A stretch of DNA of 64,000 bases from Vicinamibacterales bacterium (GTDB taxonomy: Bacteria; Acidobacteriota; Vicinamibacteria; Vicinamibacterales; UBA2999): the NCBI GenBank assembly GCA_041659285.1, contig JBAZYO010000006.1:248001-312000 (forward strand), written 5' to 3'. This document shows positions 53,961 through 63,865 of this stretch, piece by piece (within the stretch, counting starts at the first letter, position 1; every line of letters begins with the position of its first letter). The notes under the pieces were generated by a model. The model made no database searches and was not told the DNA's origin. It saw only the letters and a program-made list of their open reading frames with translations. Position numbers and translations under genes: made by a program.

Positions 53961-54030
53961 GAACCCTCCAACTTGGCGGTGATGCTGACATTCGTTAGAC
54001 AAGGGTGTCAAGGTGAAGCCGTGCTCCGCC

Positions 54031-54036
54031 TAGAAT
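54031..54036 (+). promoter_or_regulatory. putative -10 element of the leaderless amidase transcript
   Basis: TAGAAT, seven bases before the ATG at 54044; no Shine-Dalgarno. Confidence 0.55.
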
Positions 54037-54043
54037 ATGGCGC

Positions 54044-55996
54044 ATGCATTCGCCTCATCCCTTTTCCCGGCCGCGCACCGTGGCGGTCGCGATCACGCTG
54101 ACCGTGCTCCTCTGCCAGGGTTCGCTCGGCGCCGGCCCCTTCGCCGGTGACCAGCGCGGGCGCGGGCGCAAGCCGGCCGTGCGGCCGCAACCAGCGCCGG
54201 TGCTGACGTTCTTCGAGGTCCACGAACAATCCATCCTCGATCTGCAGACCGCGATGGCCGCGGGGCGGGTCACCTCCCGCGGGCTGGTGGACTCGTACCT
54301 GGCGCGCGTCCAGGCCTACGACCAGGCGGGACCGCGACTGAACACCGTCGTGACGATCAACCCCCGCGCGCGCGAAGAGGCCGACGCGCTCGATCGCGAA
54401 CGCGCCGAGAAGGGCGTCCGCGGTCCGCTCCACGGCATCCCGGTTCTGATCAAGGACAACTACGACACCGCCGACATGCCCACCTCGGGCGGCAACCTGG
54501 GCCTCGCGACCATGCAACCGGCGGCCGACGCATTCCAGGTCCGCAAGCTGCGCCAGGCCGGCGCGGTGATCCTCGGCAAGACGACGATGCACGAACTGGC
54601 GGCGGGGATCACGACGATCTCGTCGCTGACCAACCAGACGCGCAACCCGTACGACCTGCTGCGCGTGCCGGGCGGCTCGAGTGGCGGCACCGGCGCGGCC
54701 ATCGGCGCCAGCTTCGCGGCCGCCGGCATGGGCAGCGACACCTGCGGCTCCATCCGCATTCCCGCCGCCAACCAGAACCTGGTGGGCCTGCGCGGCACGC
54801 ACGGCCTGTCGAGCCGCACCGGCGTGATGCCGCTGTCGTCCACGCAAGACATTGCCGGACCGCTCGCGCGCACGGTGACCGACCTGGCGATCATGCTCGA
54901 CGCGACGGTCGGCCCCGACCAGACCGATGCGATCACCGCTGAGGGCGCGTCGCGCATCCCCAAGTCGTATCGCGACGCGCTGACGGCGGACGGCCTCAAG
55001 GGCGCGCGCATCGGCGTGCTGCGAGGGCTCTTCGGCAACGCGCCTGAAGACGACGAGGTCGGCAACCTGGTGCGCAAGGCGCTGGACGCGATGAAGGCGC
55101 AAGGGGCGGAGGTCGTGGACGTCACGGTGCCCGGCCTGGACGACTTGCTGCGCGACAGCAGCGTGATTGCGGATGAGTTCAAGTTCGATCTCGCGGCCTA
55201 TCTGGCAAAACAGCCCAACGCCCCGGTGAAGTCGCTGGGCGAGATCATCGAACGCGGCCTGCACCACGATCAGCTCGACGCGACGTTCCGGCTCCGCAAC
55301 GCGCCGGAGAAGAAGGAGAGCGAGCACTACCGCCAGGCGTTGGTGAAGCGCCGCGCCCTGCGCGCCGCGGTGCTGGCCTCGCTCGAGGAACAGCGCATCG
55401 ACGCGCTCGCCTATCCGACGCTGCGGCGCAAGCCGACGCTGATCGGCGAGGCGCAGGGCGGCACCAACTGCCAGTTGAGCGCCACCACCGGACTGCCGGC
55501 CATCTCGATGCCGGCGGGCTTCACCACCGACGGCCTGCCGGTGGGCGTGGAATTGCTGGGCGGCGCGTTCACCGAGGCGACGCTGCTGAAGTTCGCGTAC
55601 GGATGGGAGCAGTCCACCAAGCCGCGCCGGGCGCCGTTCAGCACGCCTCCGCTCGTCAACGGCCTGGCGCCGCAGCCCACGAGCGTCGACATTTTGGCCG
55701 GCGCCAGCGCCGTGAAGTTCACCTACGACCGGACCACCGGCGCGTTGCGCTACGACGCGACGACGTCACCGCTGGGAACCGACCGAGTGCTGGCCTTGAC
55801 GCTGCAGCGCAGCGACGGCGGCAAGCCGGGCCCGATCATCGCGCACCTCCTGGGGCCGAACCAGATCGCGGGCGCGGGCACGCTCACCTTGCGCGGACGG
55901 GATCGGGAAGATCTCGTGGCGGGGACACTCTACGCCCACTTCTACACGAGGCAGTCGCCCCTCGGAGCGGGCCGAACACGGATTGTGCTGCCGTAA
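54044..55996 (+). CDS. exported amidase-signature enzyme with a C-terminal beta domain
   Basis: A 650-residue protein with a signal peptide. The Ser-cisSer-Lys triad is complete: lysine in VLIKDNYD (K137), PGGSSGGTGAA (S213) and the nucleophile in DTCGSIRIP (S236). Family members hydrolyse amides or transfer amide nitrogen; export suggests breakdown of external amides. After the amidase domain (to about 520), some 130 residues resemble a CHRD-like beta domain (LYAHFYTRQSPLGAGRTRI). The frame stays open and no frameshift is seen. It converges with the M23-like gene. Confidence 0.85.
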   Translation: MHSPHPFSRPRTVAVAITLTVLLCQGSLGAGPFAGDQRGRGRKPAVRPQPAPVLTFFEVHEQSILDLQTAMAAGRVTSRGLVDSYLARVQAYDQAGPRLNTVVTINPRAREEADALDRERAEKGVRGPLHGIPVLIKDNYDTADMPTSGGNLGLATMQPAADAFQVRKLRQAGAVILGKTTMHELAAGITTISSLTNQTRNPYDLLRVPGGSSGGTGAAIGASFAAAGMGSDTCGSIRIPAANQNLVGLRGTHGLSSRTGVMPLSSTQDIAGPLARTVTDLAIMLDATVGPDQTDAITAEGASRIPKSYRDALTADGLKGARIGVLRGLFGNAPEDDEVGNLVRKALDAMKAQGAEVVDVTVPGLDDLLRDSSVIADEFKFDLAAYLAKQPNAPVKSLGEIIERGLHHDQLDATFRLRNAPEKKESEHYRQALVKRRALRAAVLASLEEQRIDALAYPTLRRKPTLIGEAQGGTNCQLSATTGLPAISMPAGFTTDGLPVGVELLGGAFTEATLLKFAYGWEQSTKPRRAPFSTPPLVNGLAPQPTSVDILAGASAVKFTYDRTTGALRYDATTSPLGTDRVLALTLQRSDGGKPGPIIAHLLGPNQIAGAGTLTLRGRDREDLVAGTLYAHFYTRQSPLGAGRTRIVLP

Positions 55997-56010
55997 CCCC
56001 AATACAAATA

Positions 56011-56055
56011 CAGAAGTCCAGGAGAATCAGGAGAAAGGTTTGACCTTTTCTGGTC
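56011..56055. terminator. hairpin-like terminator between convergent genes
   Basis: AGAAAGGT and ACCTTTTCT pair with one bulge around a short loop. The upstream CCAGGAGAATCAGGAGAAA resembles the terminator at 51514. Confidence 0.45.
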
Positions 56056-57075
56056 CTACTGACGTGAGGTGCGATACGTGCTGGCGGCGCCGAGGTCGGT
56101 TGGCCGGCTGGCGCCGGCGTTGGCCAGCGCAAGCCTCATCTGACCCGAGACGATGTCGTAGACGCCGAGCCGCTGGCCGGTCGGCGAGACCAGGTCGATC
56201 GCCGGAAAGGGCCTCGACGTCAGGCGCAGCGTGACGGTGCCCGTCTCGATCGCCGTGCCGGACTCGGTCAGGATGGCGTACTCGTAGTCGGGATTACGCG
56301 CGATCCGGCGAGTGAACCGGATGCCGGCCGGGCCGTCTCCGGCCACGCGCGTCCAGGTCCGCGACGCCGGAAAGCGCAGGTCGCGCGGATTGCTGGCGAA
56401 CGGTTCCACCAGTTCGTGGCTGAACACCGCGCTGGTCCAGATGCGGTCGAAGAACAACCTGGCGTCGGCCCCCAGGAACGGCTCCGGACTGACGGCGTTG
56501 GGATTCGGGATCTCGCGGTAGTACTCGAAGTCGTCCAACTGGAAATGCGTCATCGCATACGTGATGGGCGTGGTGTCCACGGTCTGCGACACCGTGCCGG
56601 CGACGCCCAGCGACTGGCCGGCGCGAACCGTCGCGCCCGGGATGACCTCGCTGTTCACGGTCGCGATGTTCGTATAGACGGTGCGATAGAAGTGCGTGCC
56701 AACCACGTGCTCGATTTGAACGGTGCTCCGCCCCGCCACCGATGGATCGGGAAAGACGCTCTGCACGGTGCCGGCCGCGGCGGCGCGCACGACGCCGCCG
56801 ACGCGATACTCAACATCCCAACCGGGATGCCCGTCATCCGCGTGATCGGCGCCGTGGTAGCCATACGGCGTCAGGCCGAAGGCGGTCGTCGCCAGGTCCG
56901 CCAGATCCACCGGCATCGCGAGGGTCAGCACGCCCGGCACGGTGGTGGGCAGCGCCACGACAATCGGCGCCAACGGCGGCACGACCGTCGTGGTCGGCGC
57001 GGTCGGCGACTGGTCGATGTTGCAGGCGGCTACCGTGGTGGCGGCGCAAAGCAGGAGCACGAATCGGCTGAGCAT
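56056..57075 (-). CDS. M23-like metalloendopeptidase-fold lipoprotein
   Basis: A 339-residue protein with a lipobox (TVAAC) at residue 18. The fold resembles LytM/M23: GHPGWDVEY has an HxxxD pair, followed by VRAAAAGTVQSVFPD, YRTVYTNIATV and VRAGQSLGVAG. The second metal motif (HxH) reads THFQ, so the active site is probably incomplete and the protein may be a binding or regulatory paralogue. TAGGAT lies nine bases upstream of the ATG. It is divergent from the Cys-rich gene. Confidence 0.65.
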   Translation of the reverse strand: MLSRFVLLLCAATTVAACNIDQSPTAPTTTVVPPLAPIVVALPTTVPGVLTLAMPVDLADLATTAFGLTPYGYHGADHADDGHPGWDVEYRVGGVVRAAAAGTVQSVFPDPSVAGRSTVQIEHVVGTHFYRTVYTNIATVNSEVIPGATVRAGQSLGVAGTVSQTVDTTPITYAMTHFQLDDFEYYREIPNPNAVSPEPFLGADARLFFDRIWTSAVFSHELVEPFASNPRDLRFPASRTWTRVAGDGPAGIRFTRRIARNPDYEYAILTESGTAIETGTVTLRLTSRPFPAIDLVSPTGQRLGVYDIVSGQMRLALANAGASRPTDLGAASTYRTSRQ

Positions 57076-57135
57076 TCGTTCGCCATCCTATCCCCAATTT
57101 GCCCGACGGCTCCCTTTCCGATAACCTAGCGCCTG

Positions 57136-57573
57136 ATGTCGGCCTTCCGGTCGCGCCTGCGCGTTGTTGCCGTTGCCTGGCTCTTGTGCCAGGTGGCGTC
57201 GCTGTCCGCGTTCGCACCGGAAGACTGCTGCATGACGCACACGGCGATCGCCGAAGCGAAGAAGGCCGCGTTATCGGCGTGTCACGAAACCGAAAAGGCT
57301 CCTGAGCCGAAGCCGGGCGATGCCTGCCCGATGCACCAGGAAGACGGCGCCGCCTGCCCGATGCACCGTACGCAATCGGCCGACTGTTGCGGCATGAGCA
57401 ACGGGTGCGGTGGCCCCAACCGGCCGCTCGCCAACCTGTTCTCGTTCGTCGGCGTGCTCGACCTGCCCTCGTCGTCGATCACGCCACCGGCGTCGAGCGC
57501 CGCCGCGGCTGAACTACCCCCACTCTCGCTCGGCCGTCTCGTCCGACCCGACGCGCCACCCCCCAAAGCCTAG
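57136..57573 (+). CDS. exported Cys/His-rich protein, possible metal binder
   Basis: A 145-residue protein with a signal peptide. The mature part carries clustered metal-ligand residues: EDCCMTH, SACHE, DACPMH, AACPMH and ADCCGMSNGCGG. CPMH pairs and CC motifs suit copper or another soft metal; the metal is inferred. The C-terminal third is proline- and serine-rich. TAACCT lies eight bases before the ATG. It is followed after 90 nt by a TonB receptor. Confidence 0.7.
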   Translation: MSAFRSRLRVVAVAWLLCQVASLSAFAPEDCCMTHTAIAEAKKAALSACHETEKAPEPKPGDACPMHQEDGAACPMHRTQSADCCGMSNGCGGPNRPLANLFSFVGVLDLPSSSITPPASSAAAAELPPLSLGRLVRPDAPPPKA

Positions 57574-57663
57574 GCCCTCTCGCCTTCAGCCCTGTCGTCG
57601 CCGGTCCGTCATGGACCGTCGGCTGCGCACAGCTATCTCGGCTTTCTTTGTTTCGGGGGTCTC

Positions 57664-60489
57664 ATGTACTTGTTCGTGCGATTGTCGGTCGCGCTCGGCT
57701 GTGTCCTGGCGCTTACTTCTCCTGTTACCGCTCAGCAAACCGTTGACGTGGCCAGCGTCGGCGGCCGCGTGGTGGATGCCAGTGGCGCCACCGTGCCCGG
57801 CGCCCAGGTCACGGCGGCGCAGCTCGACACCAACGTGGTCGCCAGCGGCACCACGGACCAGGACGGCCGATTCCGGTTCCCGTACCTGCGCATCGGTCCC
57901 TATGAGATCACCGTCAGCCTGTCGGGGTTCCAGGACGCCAGACGCCGCCTGACGCTCACCGCCGGCGGCGCCTACGAACTGCCATTCAGCCTGGCGCTCA
58001 GCGGCGTCGAGTCGAACGTGACGGTCATGGCGGAAGCGCCCGTCCTCGAGGCCGCGCGCAGTCAGATCGCGGCCACCGTGTCGGAAGCCGAGGTCAAGGC
58101 GCTGCCCATGAACGGCCGCAACTTCCTCGAGCTGGCCTTGCTGGTGCCGGGCGTCTCGCCGACGAACATTGCCAGCACGCAACTGTTCCCGGAGACGTCC
58201 GCCGTTCCGGGCATCAGCATTTCCGTGGGCAGCCAGCGCAACCTCTCGAACAACTTCGTGGTCGATGGCTTGTCGGCGAATGACGATGCGGCCGGGCTGA
58301 GCGGGATGACTTATGGAGTGGATGCGATTGAGCAGTTCCAGGTCATCACCTCGGGCGCGCAAGCGGAACTCGGACGCGCGCTGGGCGGCTACATCAACGT
58401 GGTGACCAAGAGCGGGACCAACGCCCTTCACGGCACCGCCTACGACTTCGTTCGCGACGATCGCTTCAACGCGAGCAACGCCCTCTCCGGCACGAAGCTG
58501 CCGATGAGCCAATCGCAGTTCGGCGGCAGCGCCGGCGGGCCGATCGCGGCCAACCGGACCTTCTACTTCGCCAACCTCGAGCACCGCGCGCTCAGCCCGA
58601 CCGGCCCGGCCACCATTGCCGGCGCCAACGTCGGCGCGGTCAACGCGCGGCTGGATGCCGCCGGCTACCCGGGACCGCGGATCGCGACCGGCATCTATCG
58701 CAACCCCGTGGACTCCACCAACGTCCTGGCCAAGCTCGATCACCAGGTCAACGGCCGCGATCAGCTGAGCATCCGTTACAGCCGTTACGACGTTGCCGCC
58801 GACAACGCGCGCGGCGCCGGCGGCCTGAGCGCCACGTCGGCCTCGTCCGGGCTGGACAATACCGACCAGGCATTCGCGGTCGCCAACACGCTCATTCTTT
58901 CATCGCGCACGGTCCTCGAAACCCGCGCGCAGTTCGCGCGCGGACGTCTCGACGCGCTGCCCTCCGACCCGATTGGCCCGGCGGTCAGCATTGCCGGCGT
59001 GGCCTCGTTCGGCACCAGTTCGAGCAGTCCGACCGGCCGCCTGAACTCGATGTTCCAGATCGTCAACAACCTGTCGCACCAGGCCGGCGCCCATGCCTTC
59101 CGGGCCGGCGTCGACATTCTCTACAACGACGACCTGATCACCTTCCCCCGATCGCGGCGCGGGAGCTACACCTTCTCGTCCTTCGCCAACTTCCAGGCCG
59201 GCGCCTACAACAACGCGGGCTTCTCGCAGACCTTCGGCATCACCGAGCTGGCACAGACCAATCCCAATGTCGGCGCTTACCTGCAGGACGAATGGAAGGT
59301 CACCCCTGCCCTCACCCTGAACGCCGGCGTGCGGTACGACCTGCAGTACCTCGAGACCATCCGGACCGACACCAACAACGTCTCACCGCGGGTCGGGCTG
59401 GCGTGGTCGCCGTTCGAGTCGCGCCGTACCATCGTCCGCGGCAGCGCCGGGGTCTTCTACGACCGCGTGCCGCTGCGCGCCCTCGCCAACGCGCTGATGT
59501 CGGCCGGCAACACCACCGACGTGACCGCGCTCCGCCAGTTCGTGGTGAGCCTCTCGCCCACCCAGGCCGGCGCCCCCGTGTTCCCGAACATCCTCCAGGC
59601 CGCGGTGCCGGCCGTGACCCTGCCGAACCTCACCACCATGGACCGCAATCTGCAGAGCGGGTCGTCGCGGCAATTGAGCGCGGAGGTCGAGCAGCAGCTC
59701 GGCGCCCGCACCACGCTCGGCGTGGGCTACCAGTTCCTGGACGGCCGCGACCTGCTGATGTCGGTGAACCGGAACGTCCCGGCCTGCGTCGCCGCGGGCA
59801 CGAACAACGGATGCCGCCCGAATGCGACCTACGCCAACAACAGCCAGTACTCGTCCGCCGGCGAGTCCACCCATCACGGGCTGCACGTGTCGCTGTCGCA
59901 GCACACGGTGCGCTGGGGGCAGTATCGCGTCTCGTACACGCTGTCGAAGGCGATGAACAACCTCGGCGAATTCTTCTTCAGCTCTCCGATCGATCCCACG
60001 GACCTGTCGAAGGACTGGGGGCGATCCGACAACGACCAGCGGCACCGGCTCGCCGTGAACGGATCCATCCACACGTCCATGGAACCGGCCGACACCGCCT
60101 GGGAACACCTGACGCATGGGTTCCAGATTGGCGGCATGCTGCAGGCGTATTCGGCGCCGCCCTTCAACATCAGCTCGGGGGTGACGACCATCCAGGGGAC
60201 CGCCGGCCGGCCCCTGGTCGACGGCGCTTTCATCGCGCGCAACGCCGGTGAGGGCACGGCGTTCTTCACCGTGAGCGCGCGCATCAGCCGTTCGTTCCGG
60301 CTGACCCAGCGCCTGCAGCTCGAGGTGCTCGTTGAGGGCTTCAACCTGACCGACCGCGCGAACGTCGTCACACGGAACACCAACTTCGGCGCTGGCGCCT
60401 ATCCGGCGAGTCCGTCGGCGACCTTCGGTCAGATCACGGCCGTGGGCGAACCGCGATCGATGCAGCTCGGCGCCCGCGTGCGCTTTTGA
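57664..60489 (+). CDS. TonB-dependent receptor with N-terminal carboxypeptidase-like domain
   Basis: A 941-residue protein. The signal peptide ends near VTAQQ; GGRVVDASGATVPGAQVTAA is the regulatory-like domain; NGRNFLELALLVPGVSPTN and VVTKSGTNALHGTAYDFV mark the plug; the barrel ends with LGARVRF. It differs from the receptor at 18935 and is probably not its duplicate. Placed between a Cys-rich protein and a CxCC-containing BNR protein, it may import a metal complex or a related ligand. Confidence 0.9.
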   Translation: MYLFVRLSVALGCVLALTSPVTAQQTVDVASVGGRVVDASGATVPGAQVTAAQLDTNVVASGTTDQDGRFRFPYLRIGPYEITVSLSGFQDARRRLTLTAGGAYELPFSLALSGVESNVTVMAEAPVLEAARSQIAATVSEAEVKALPMNGRNFLELALLVPGVSPTNIASTQLFPETSAVPGISISVGSQRNLSNNFVVDGLSANDDAAGLSGMTYGVDAIEQFQVITSGAQAELGRALGGYINVVTKSGTNALHGTAYDFVRDDRFNASNALSGTKLPMSQSQFGGSAGGPIAANRTFYFANLEHRALSPTGPATIAGANVGAVNARLDAAGYPGPRIATGIYRNPVDSTNVLAKLDHQVNGRDQLSIRYSRYDVAADNARGAGGLSATSASSGLDNTDQAFAVANTLILSSRTVLETRAQFARGRLDALPSDPIGPAVSIAGVASFGTSSSSPTGRLNSMFQIVNNLSHQAGAHAFRAGVDILYNDDLITFPRSRRGSYTFSSFANFQAGAYNNAGFSQTFGITELAQTNPNVGAYLQDEWKVTPALTLNAGVRYDLQYLETIRTDTNNVSPRVGLAWSPFESRRTIVRGSAGVFYDRVPLRALANALMSAGNTTDVTALRQFVVSLSPTQAGAPVFPNILQAAVPAVTLPNLTTMDRNLQSGSSRQLSAEVEQQLGARTTLGVGYQFLDGRDLLMSVNRNVPACVAAGTNNGCRPNATYANNSQYSSAGESTHHGLHVSLSQHTVRWGQYRVSYTLSKAMNNLGEFFFSSPIDPTDLSKDWGRSDNDQRHRLAVNGSIHTSMEPADTAWEHLTHGFQIGGMLQAYSAPPFNISSGVTTIQGTAGRPLVDGAFIARNAGEGTAFFTVSARISRSFRLTQRLQLEVLVEGFNLTDRANVVTRNTNFGAGAYPASPSATFGQITAVGEPRSMQLGARVRF

Positions 60490-60500
60490 AGGGTCCAGTC

Positions 60501-61783
60501 ATGATGCCACGCTTGAAGATTCCGTTCCTGATCGCCGCGATCGCCCTGCTGCCGCTGACGCCGTCGGCCCAGGGTGGTGATGTCGTGCTGGCGATTGAGG
60601 GGCGCACCAACCAGACGCCGTGGGTGGCGAGCGAGGGGTCATTCATCGCCGTCGCGTGGGGCGCCCGCACGCCAGGCGGCGCCACCGATGTCTACGTCGC
60701 GGTCAGCCGGGATGCCGGCGTGACGTTCGCCAAGCCGGTCGCCGTCGCGGGAACGGCCGGCGAGGCTCGCCTCGGCGGCGAGATGCCGCCGCGCGTCGCC
60801 CTCGCCCGCCAGCCTCGCGGCGCCGATCCACTCATCGTCGTGTTGTGGACCGCACGCGCGGACGGACGCACCTCCATTCGCTCCGCGCGATCCACTGACG
60901 GCGGGCGCACCTTCACGCCGTCCACGACGCTGTCGTCGCCATCGGCCGCCGGCGACCGCGGCTGGCCCGCGCTCACCGTGGACGCCGCCGGCACACCGCA
61001 CGCCATCTGGCTCGATCATCGGGGACTCGCTGAGGCGGCCGGGGCCGGCGAGCATTCCGGCCATGGCCAGTCCGCCTCCACGCCGGTTCAGCGCGACGGG
61101 GTCGCGACCGCCCAGAAGTCGGCACTGTATTACGCGCAGGCGGGAGGCCCGGGCGAGCGCGAATTGACCAAGGGTGTGTGTTACTGCTGCAAGACGGCGC
61201 TGGCCGCCGGCACCGGCGGCTCGCTGTTTGCGGCGTGGCGCCACGTCTACGCCGGCAACATCCGCGACATCGCCTTCATGCAATCGCGCGACGGCGGCAA
61301 GACCTTCAGTGCCGCCGCGCGCATCAGCGAAGACGGCTGGCAGCTGGATGGCTGCCCGGACGATGGGCCGGCGATGGCGGTGGACCGGAACAACGTCGTC
61401 CACATCGTGTGGCCGACCGTGATCGGCGGCGACAATCCCGAGGGCGCGTTGTTCTATGCCTCCACCAAGGACGGGCGCCGGTTCACGCCGCGGCGACGGA
61501 TTCCGACGCTGGGGGGGCCAAGCCGTCGCATCCACAGATCGCGATCGACGGCACGGGCCAGATCTACGTCGCCTGGGATGAAGTCAGCAACGGCATTCGC
61601 GGCGCCGCGATCCGATCGATGACGGTGACGGCCGCCGGAACGACGACGTTTGGCCCGGTCCAGACGCTCGCCACCGGCGCCGGCACCTACCCGATGCTGG
61701 CGGCGCGTCCGAATGGGCTGTTCGCGGTGTGGACGTCGGGGCCCCCGAACCAGTCCACGATCCGGGCGCGAGTTCTTCGCTGA
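60501..61783 (+). pseudogene. exported BNR/sialidase-fold protein interrupted by a frameshift
   Basis: A BNR-repeat beta-propeller with Asp-box-like motifs (SRDAGVTF, STDGGRTF, SRDGGKTF). A signal peptide is present, and KGVCYCCKTALAAG gives a CxCC cluster, likely metal or disulfide. The frame breaks in a run of seven G at 61511-61517: the first frame ends at 61622 after unrelated residues, while the following frame resumes PQIAIDGTGQIYVAWDE and runs to 61783. One extra G would restore it. It is 11 nt after the TonB receptor with GAAGGG before the ATG. It may be a sequencing error, a real loss or slippage. Confidence 0.75.
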
Positions 61784-61794
61784 CGAGCCTGTGA

Positions 61795-61846
61795 GATCTG
61801 CGTCATCTGCGTAATCTGCGGCCCTGGTGTGTCATCTGCGGCCCTG
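61795..61846. repeat. dispersed CCGCAGAT-type repeat (copy 4)
   Basis: ATCTGCGTCATCTGCG, then TAATCTGCGGCCCTGG and TGTCATCTGCGGCCCTG, matching one half of the uvrA insert closely. It lies in the 208-nt gap after the BNR gene. Confidence 0.7.
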
Positions 61847-61979
61847 ACCGTGGCGGCATCGACGTCTCAGATCATCCGCGCGCGTATCTCGGGCGGGGGA
61901 ATCTCGCAGGCGTTCGACTGTCCGGCAATGCGGACCCGCACGGCCGAGACCACGCTGTAGACCGCCGCATCGATTGCGC

Positions 61980-61985
61980 TATTCT
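61980..61985 (+). promoter_or_regulatory. putative -10 element of the leaderless DUF885 gene
   Basis: TATTCT, then CATGCG and the ATG at 61992. Confidence 0.5.
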
Positions 61986-61991
61986 CATGCG

Positions 61992-63761
61992 ATGCGCAGC
62001 TACTTCCCGCTCACGGCCTGCCTTATCCTGGTGGCGCTGACCACCGTGCCGGTGTCGACGCAAGTAGCCGCCGTGCCGCCGCCGGCCGCGCCGGGCAGCG
62101 AACTGGCGTCACTCGTGGACCGCTACAACGTCGATCGCGGCGCCCTGTTTCGCCGCTACGACGTGGAGTACTCGCCGGAGCGCTACCAGCGATTCACCAG
62201 GTTTTACCAGGACTGGCAGCAGGACCTGTCGCGCGTGAAGTTCGATACGCTCAGCGCCGAAGGCCGAATCGACTACACGCTGATGCGTGCGAGGCTGGAG
62301 TACGAACTGCGCCTCCTCGCCCGTGAGCAACAGTGGGTCTCGGAGGCGGCGTCGCTGGCGTCCTTCGCACCCACGATAACCGGGCTGCTCGAGGCGCGAG
62401 GGCGGCTGCAGACGATGGACGCGGCGAAGACCGCGACGGCGCTCGACCGGCTGTCGCGCGACATCGACACGGCAACGAAAGCCCTGGACGCCGCAGCCAA
62501 GCCGGGCGCCGTCGCGAACGTGGCCGACCCGGCGCGCGGCCGCCAGATCAACGCCTATCGCGCCGCCACAATCCTGAGCAGTCTGCGCGACGACCTCACC
62601 GCCTGGAACCGCTACTACAGCGGCTACGACCCGATGTTCACGTGGTGGGCCGCCAAGCCGTACGCGCAAGCCGACAAGGCCCTCGCCGCCTACATCAAGG
62701 TGCTGCGCGAGAAGATCGTCGGCTACAAGGAGGGCGACGACGAGCCGATCATCGGCAACCCGATTGGCAAGGCGGCGCTGGTCGAGGACCTCGCCTCCGA
62801 GTTCATCCCCTACTCTCCGGAAGACCTGCTCGCCATCGCCGAGCGCGAGTTCGCATGGTGCGACCGCGAAATGTTGAAGGCCGCGCGCGAGATGGGATTC
62901 GGCGACGACTGGCGCGCCGCCCTCGAGAAGGTGAAGACCTTGCACGCCGAGCCCGGCAAGCAGACCGACCTGGTTCGCGACCAGGCCCGCGAGGCCGTGG
63001 AATATGTCACCAGGCGCGACCTCGTCACCGTGCCGCCGCTCGCCGACGAGACCTGGCGCATGACGATGATGTCGCCCGAGCGGCAGAAGGTGAACCCGTT
63101 CTTCCTGGGCGGCGAGGTCATCCAGGTGTCGTTCCCCACCGACGCCATGGACCAGGCCGACAAGCTGATGAGCATGCGCGGCAACAACATCCACTTCTCG
63201 CGCTCGACCGTGTTCCACGAGCTGATTCCGGGCCACGGCCTGCAGCAGTTCATGACCGCGCGCTACAACCCGCATCGCCGCGCCTTCGCCACGCCCTTCT
63301 GGACCGAAGGCTGGTCGCTGTACTGGGAGATGTTCCTGTGGGACGACGGGTTCCCGAAGACAGCGGAGAACCGCGTCGGCATGCTGTTCTGGCGCATGCA
63401 TCGCCAGGCCCGCATCATCTTCTCGCTGCGGTTCCACCTCGGCACGATGACGCCGCAGGAGTGCATCGACTTCCTGGTCACCCGCGTCGGCCACGAGCGC
63501 GCCAACGCCGAAGCCGAAGTGCGCCGTTCGTTCAACGGCACCTACCCCACGCTCTACCAGCTCGCCTACATGATCGGCGGGCTCCAGTTCCGGGCCATGC
63601 AGGCGGAACTGGTGGGCTCAAAACGGATGACCAACCGTCAGTTTCACGATGCGGTGCTGCAAGCCGGCAGCATGCCGGTGGAACTGGTACGCGCTTCGTT
63701 GACCAAGCAACTGCTGGCCGCAGACTTCAAGACAACGTGGAAGTTTGACGCGCGGGAATAG
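61992..63761 (+). CDS. exported DUF885 metallopeptidase-like protein
   Basis: A 589-residue protein with a signal peptide (LTACLILVALTTVPVSTQ). The zinc motif FHELIPGHGLQQF is complete (HExxxxH, as in this family), and TEGWSLYWEMFLWD supplies the third ligand glutamate. DUF885 members are thought to be peptidases, and the family is abundant in Acidobacteria. Substrates are unknown. The stretch from 61784 to 61991 ahead of it holds only a repeat and the promoter. Confidence 0.85.
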   Translation: MRSYFPLTACLILVALTTVPVSTQVAAVPPPAAPGSELASLVDRYNVDRGALFRRYDVEYSPERYQRFTRFYQDWQQDLSRVKFDTLSAEGRIDYTLMRARLEYELRLLAREQQWVSEAASLASFAPTITGLLEARGRLQTMDAAKTATALDRLSRDIDTATKALDAAAKPGAVANVADPARGRQINAYRAATILSSLRDDLTAWNRYYSGYDPMFTWWAAKPYAQADKALAAYIKVLREKIVGYKEGDDEPIIGNPIGKAALVEDLASEFIPYSPEDLLAIAEREFAWCDREMLKAAREMGFGDDWRAALEKVKTLHAEPGKQTDLVRDQAREAVEYVTRRDLVTVPPLADETWRMTMMSPERQKVNPFFLGGEVIQVSFPTDAMDQADKLMSMRGNNIHFSRSTVFHELIPGHGLQQFMTARYNPHRRAFATPFWTEGWSLYWEMFLWDDGFPKTAENRVGMLFWRMHRQARIIFSLRFHLGTMTPQECIDFLVTRVGHERANAEAEVRRSFNGTYPTLYQLAYMIGGLQFRAMQAELVGSKRMTNRQFHDAVLQAGSMPVELVRASLTKQLLAADFKTTWKFDARE

Positions 63762-63789
63762 GGTCGCAGACTTGTCCGCCGAAGCGCGC

Positions 63790-63832
63790 AGCGCGAAGGT
63801 GGATGACGCACACAATTACCGCCGCAGATTAG
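63790..63832. repeat. short hairpins including a CCGCAGATT remnant (copy 5)
   Basis: CGCGCAGCGCG is a short palindrome; further on CGCCGCAGATTAGGCGG is another hairpin with the CCGCAGATT core of the dispersed element. Confidence 0.4.
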
Positions 63833-63865
63833 GCGGGCAATGAGCGGCGTTCGCGACCAACGCTG

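Noticed and set aside
61784..61991. A possible gene in the gap before the DUF885 gene
   Set aside because: Only short frames without homology patterns; the sequence is a repeat copy plus a promoter.
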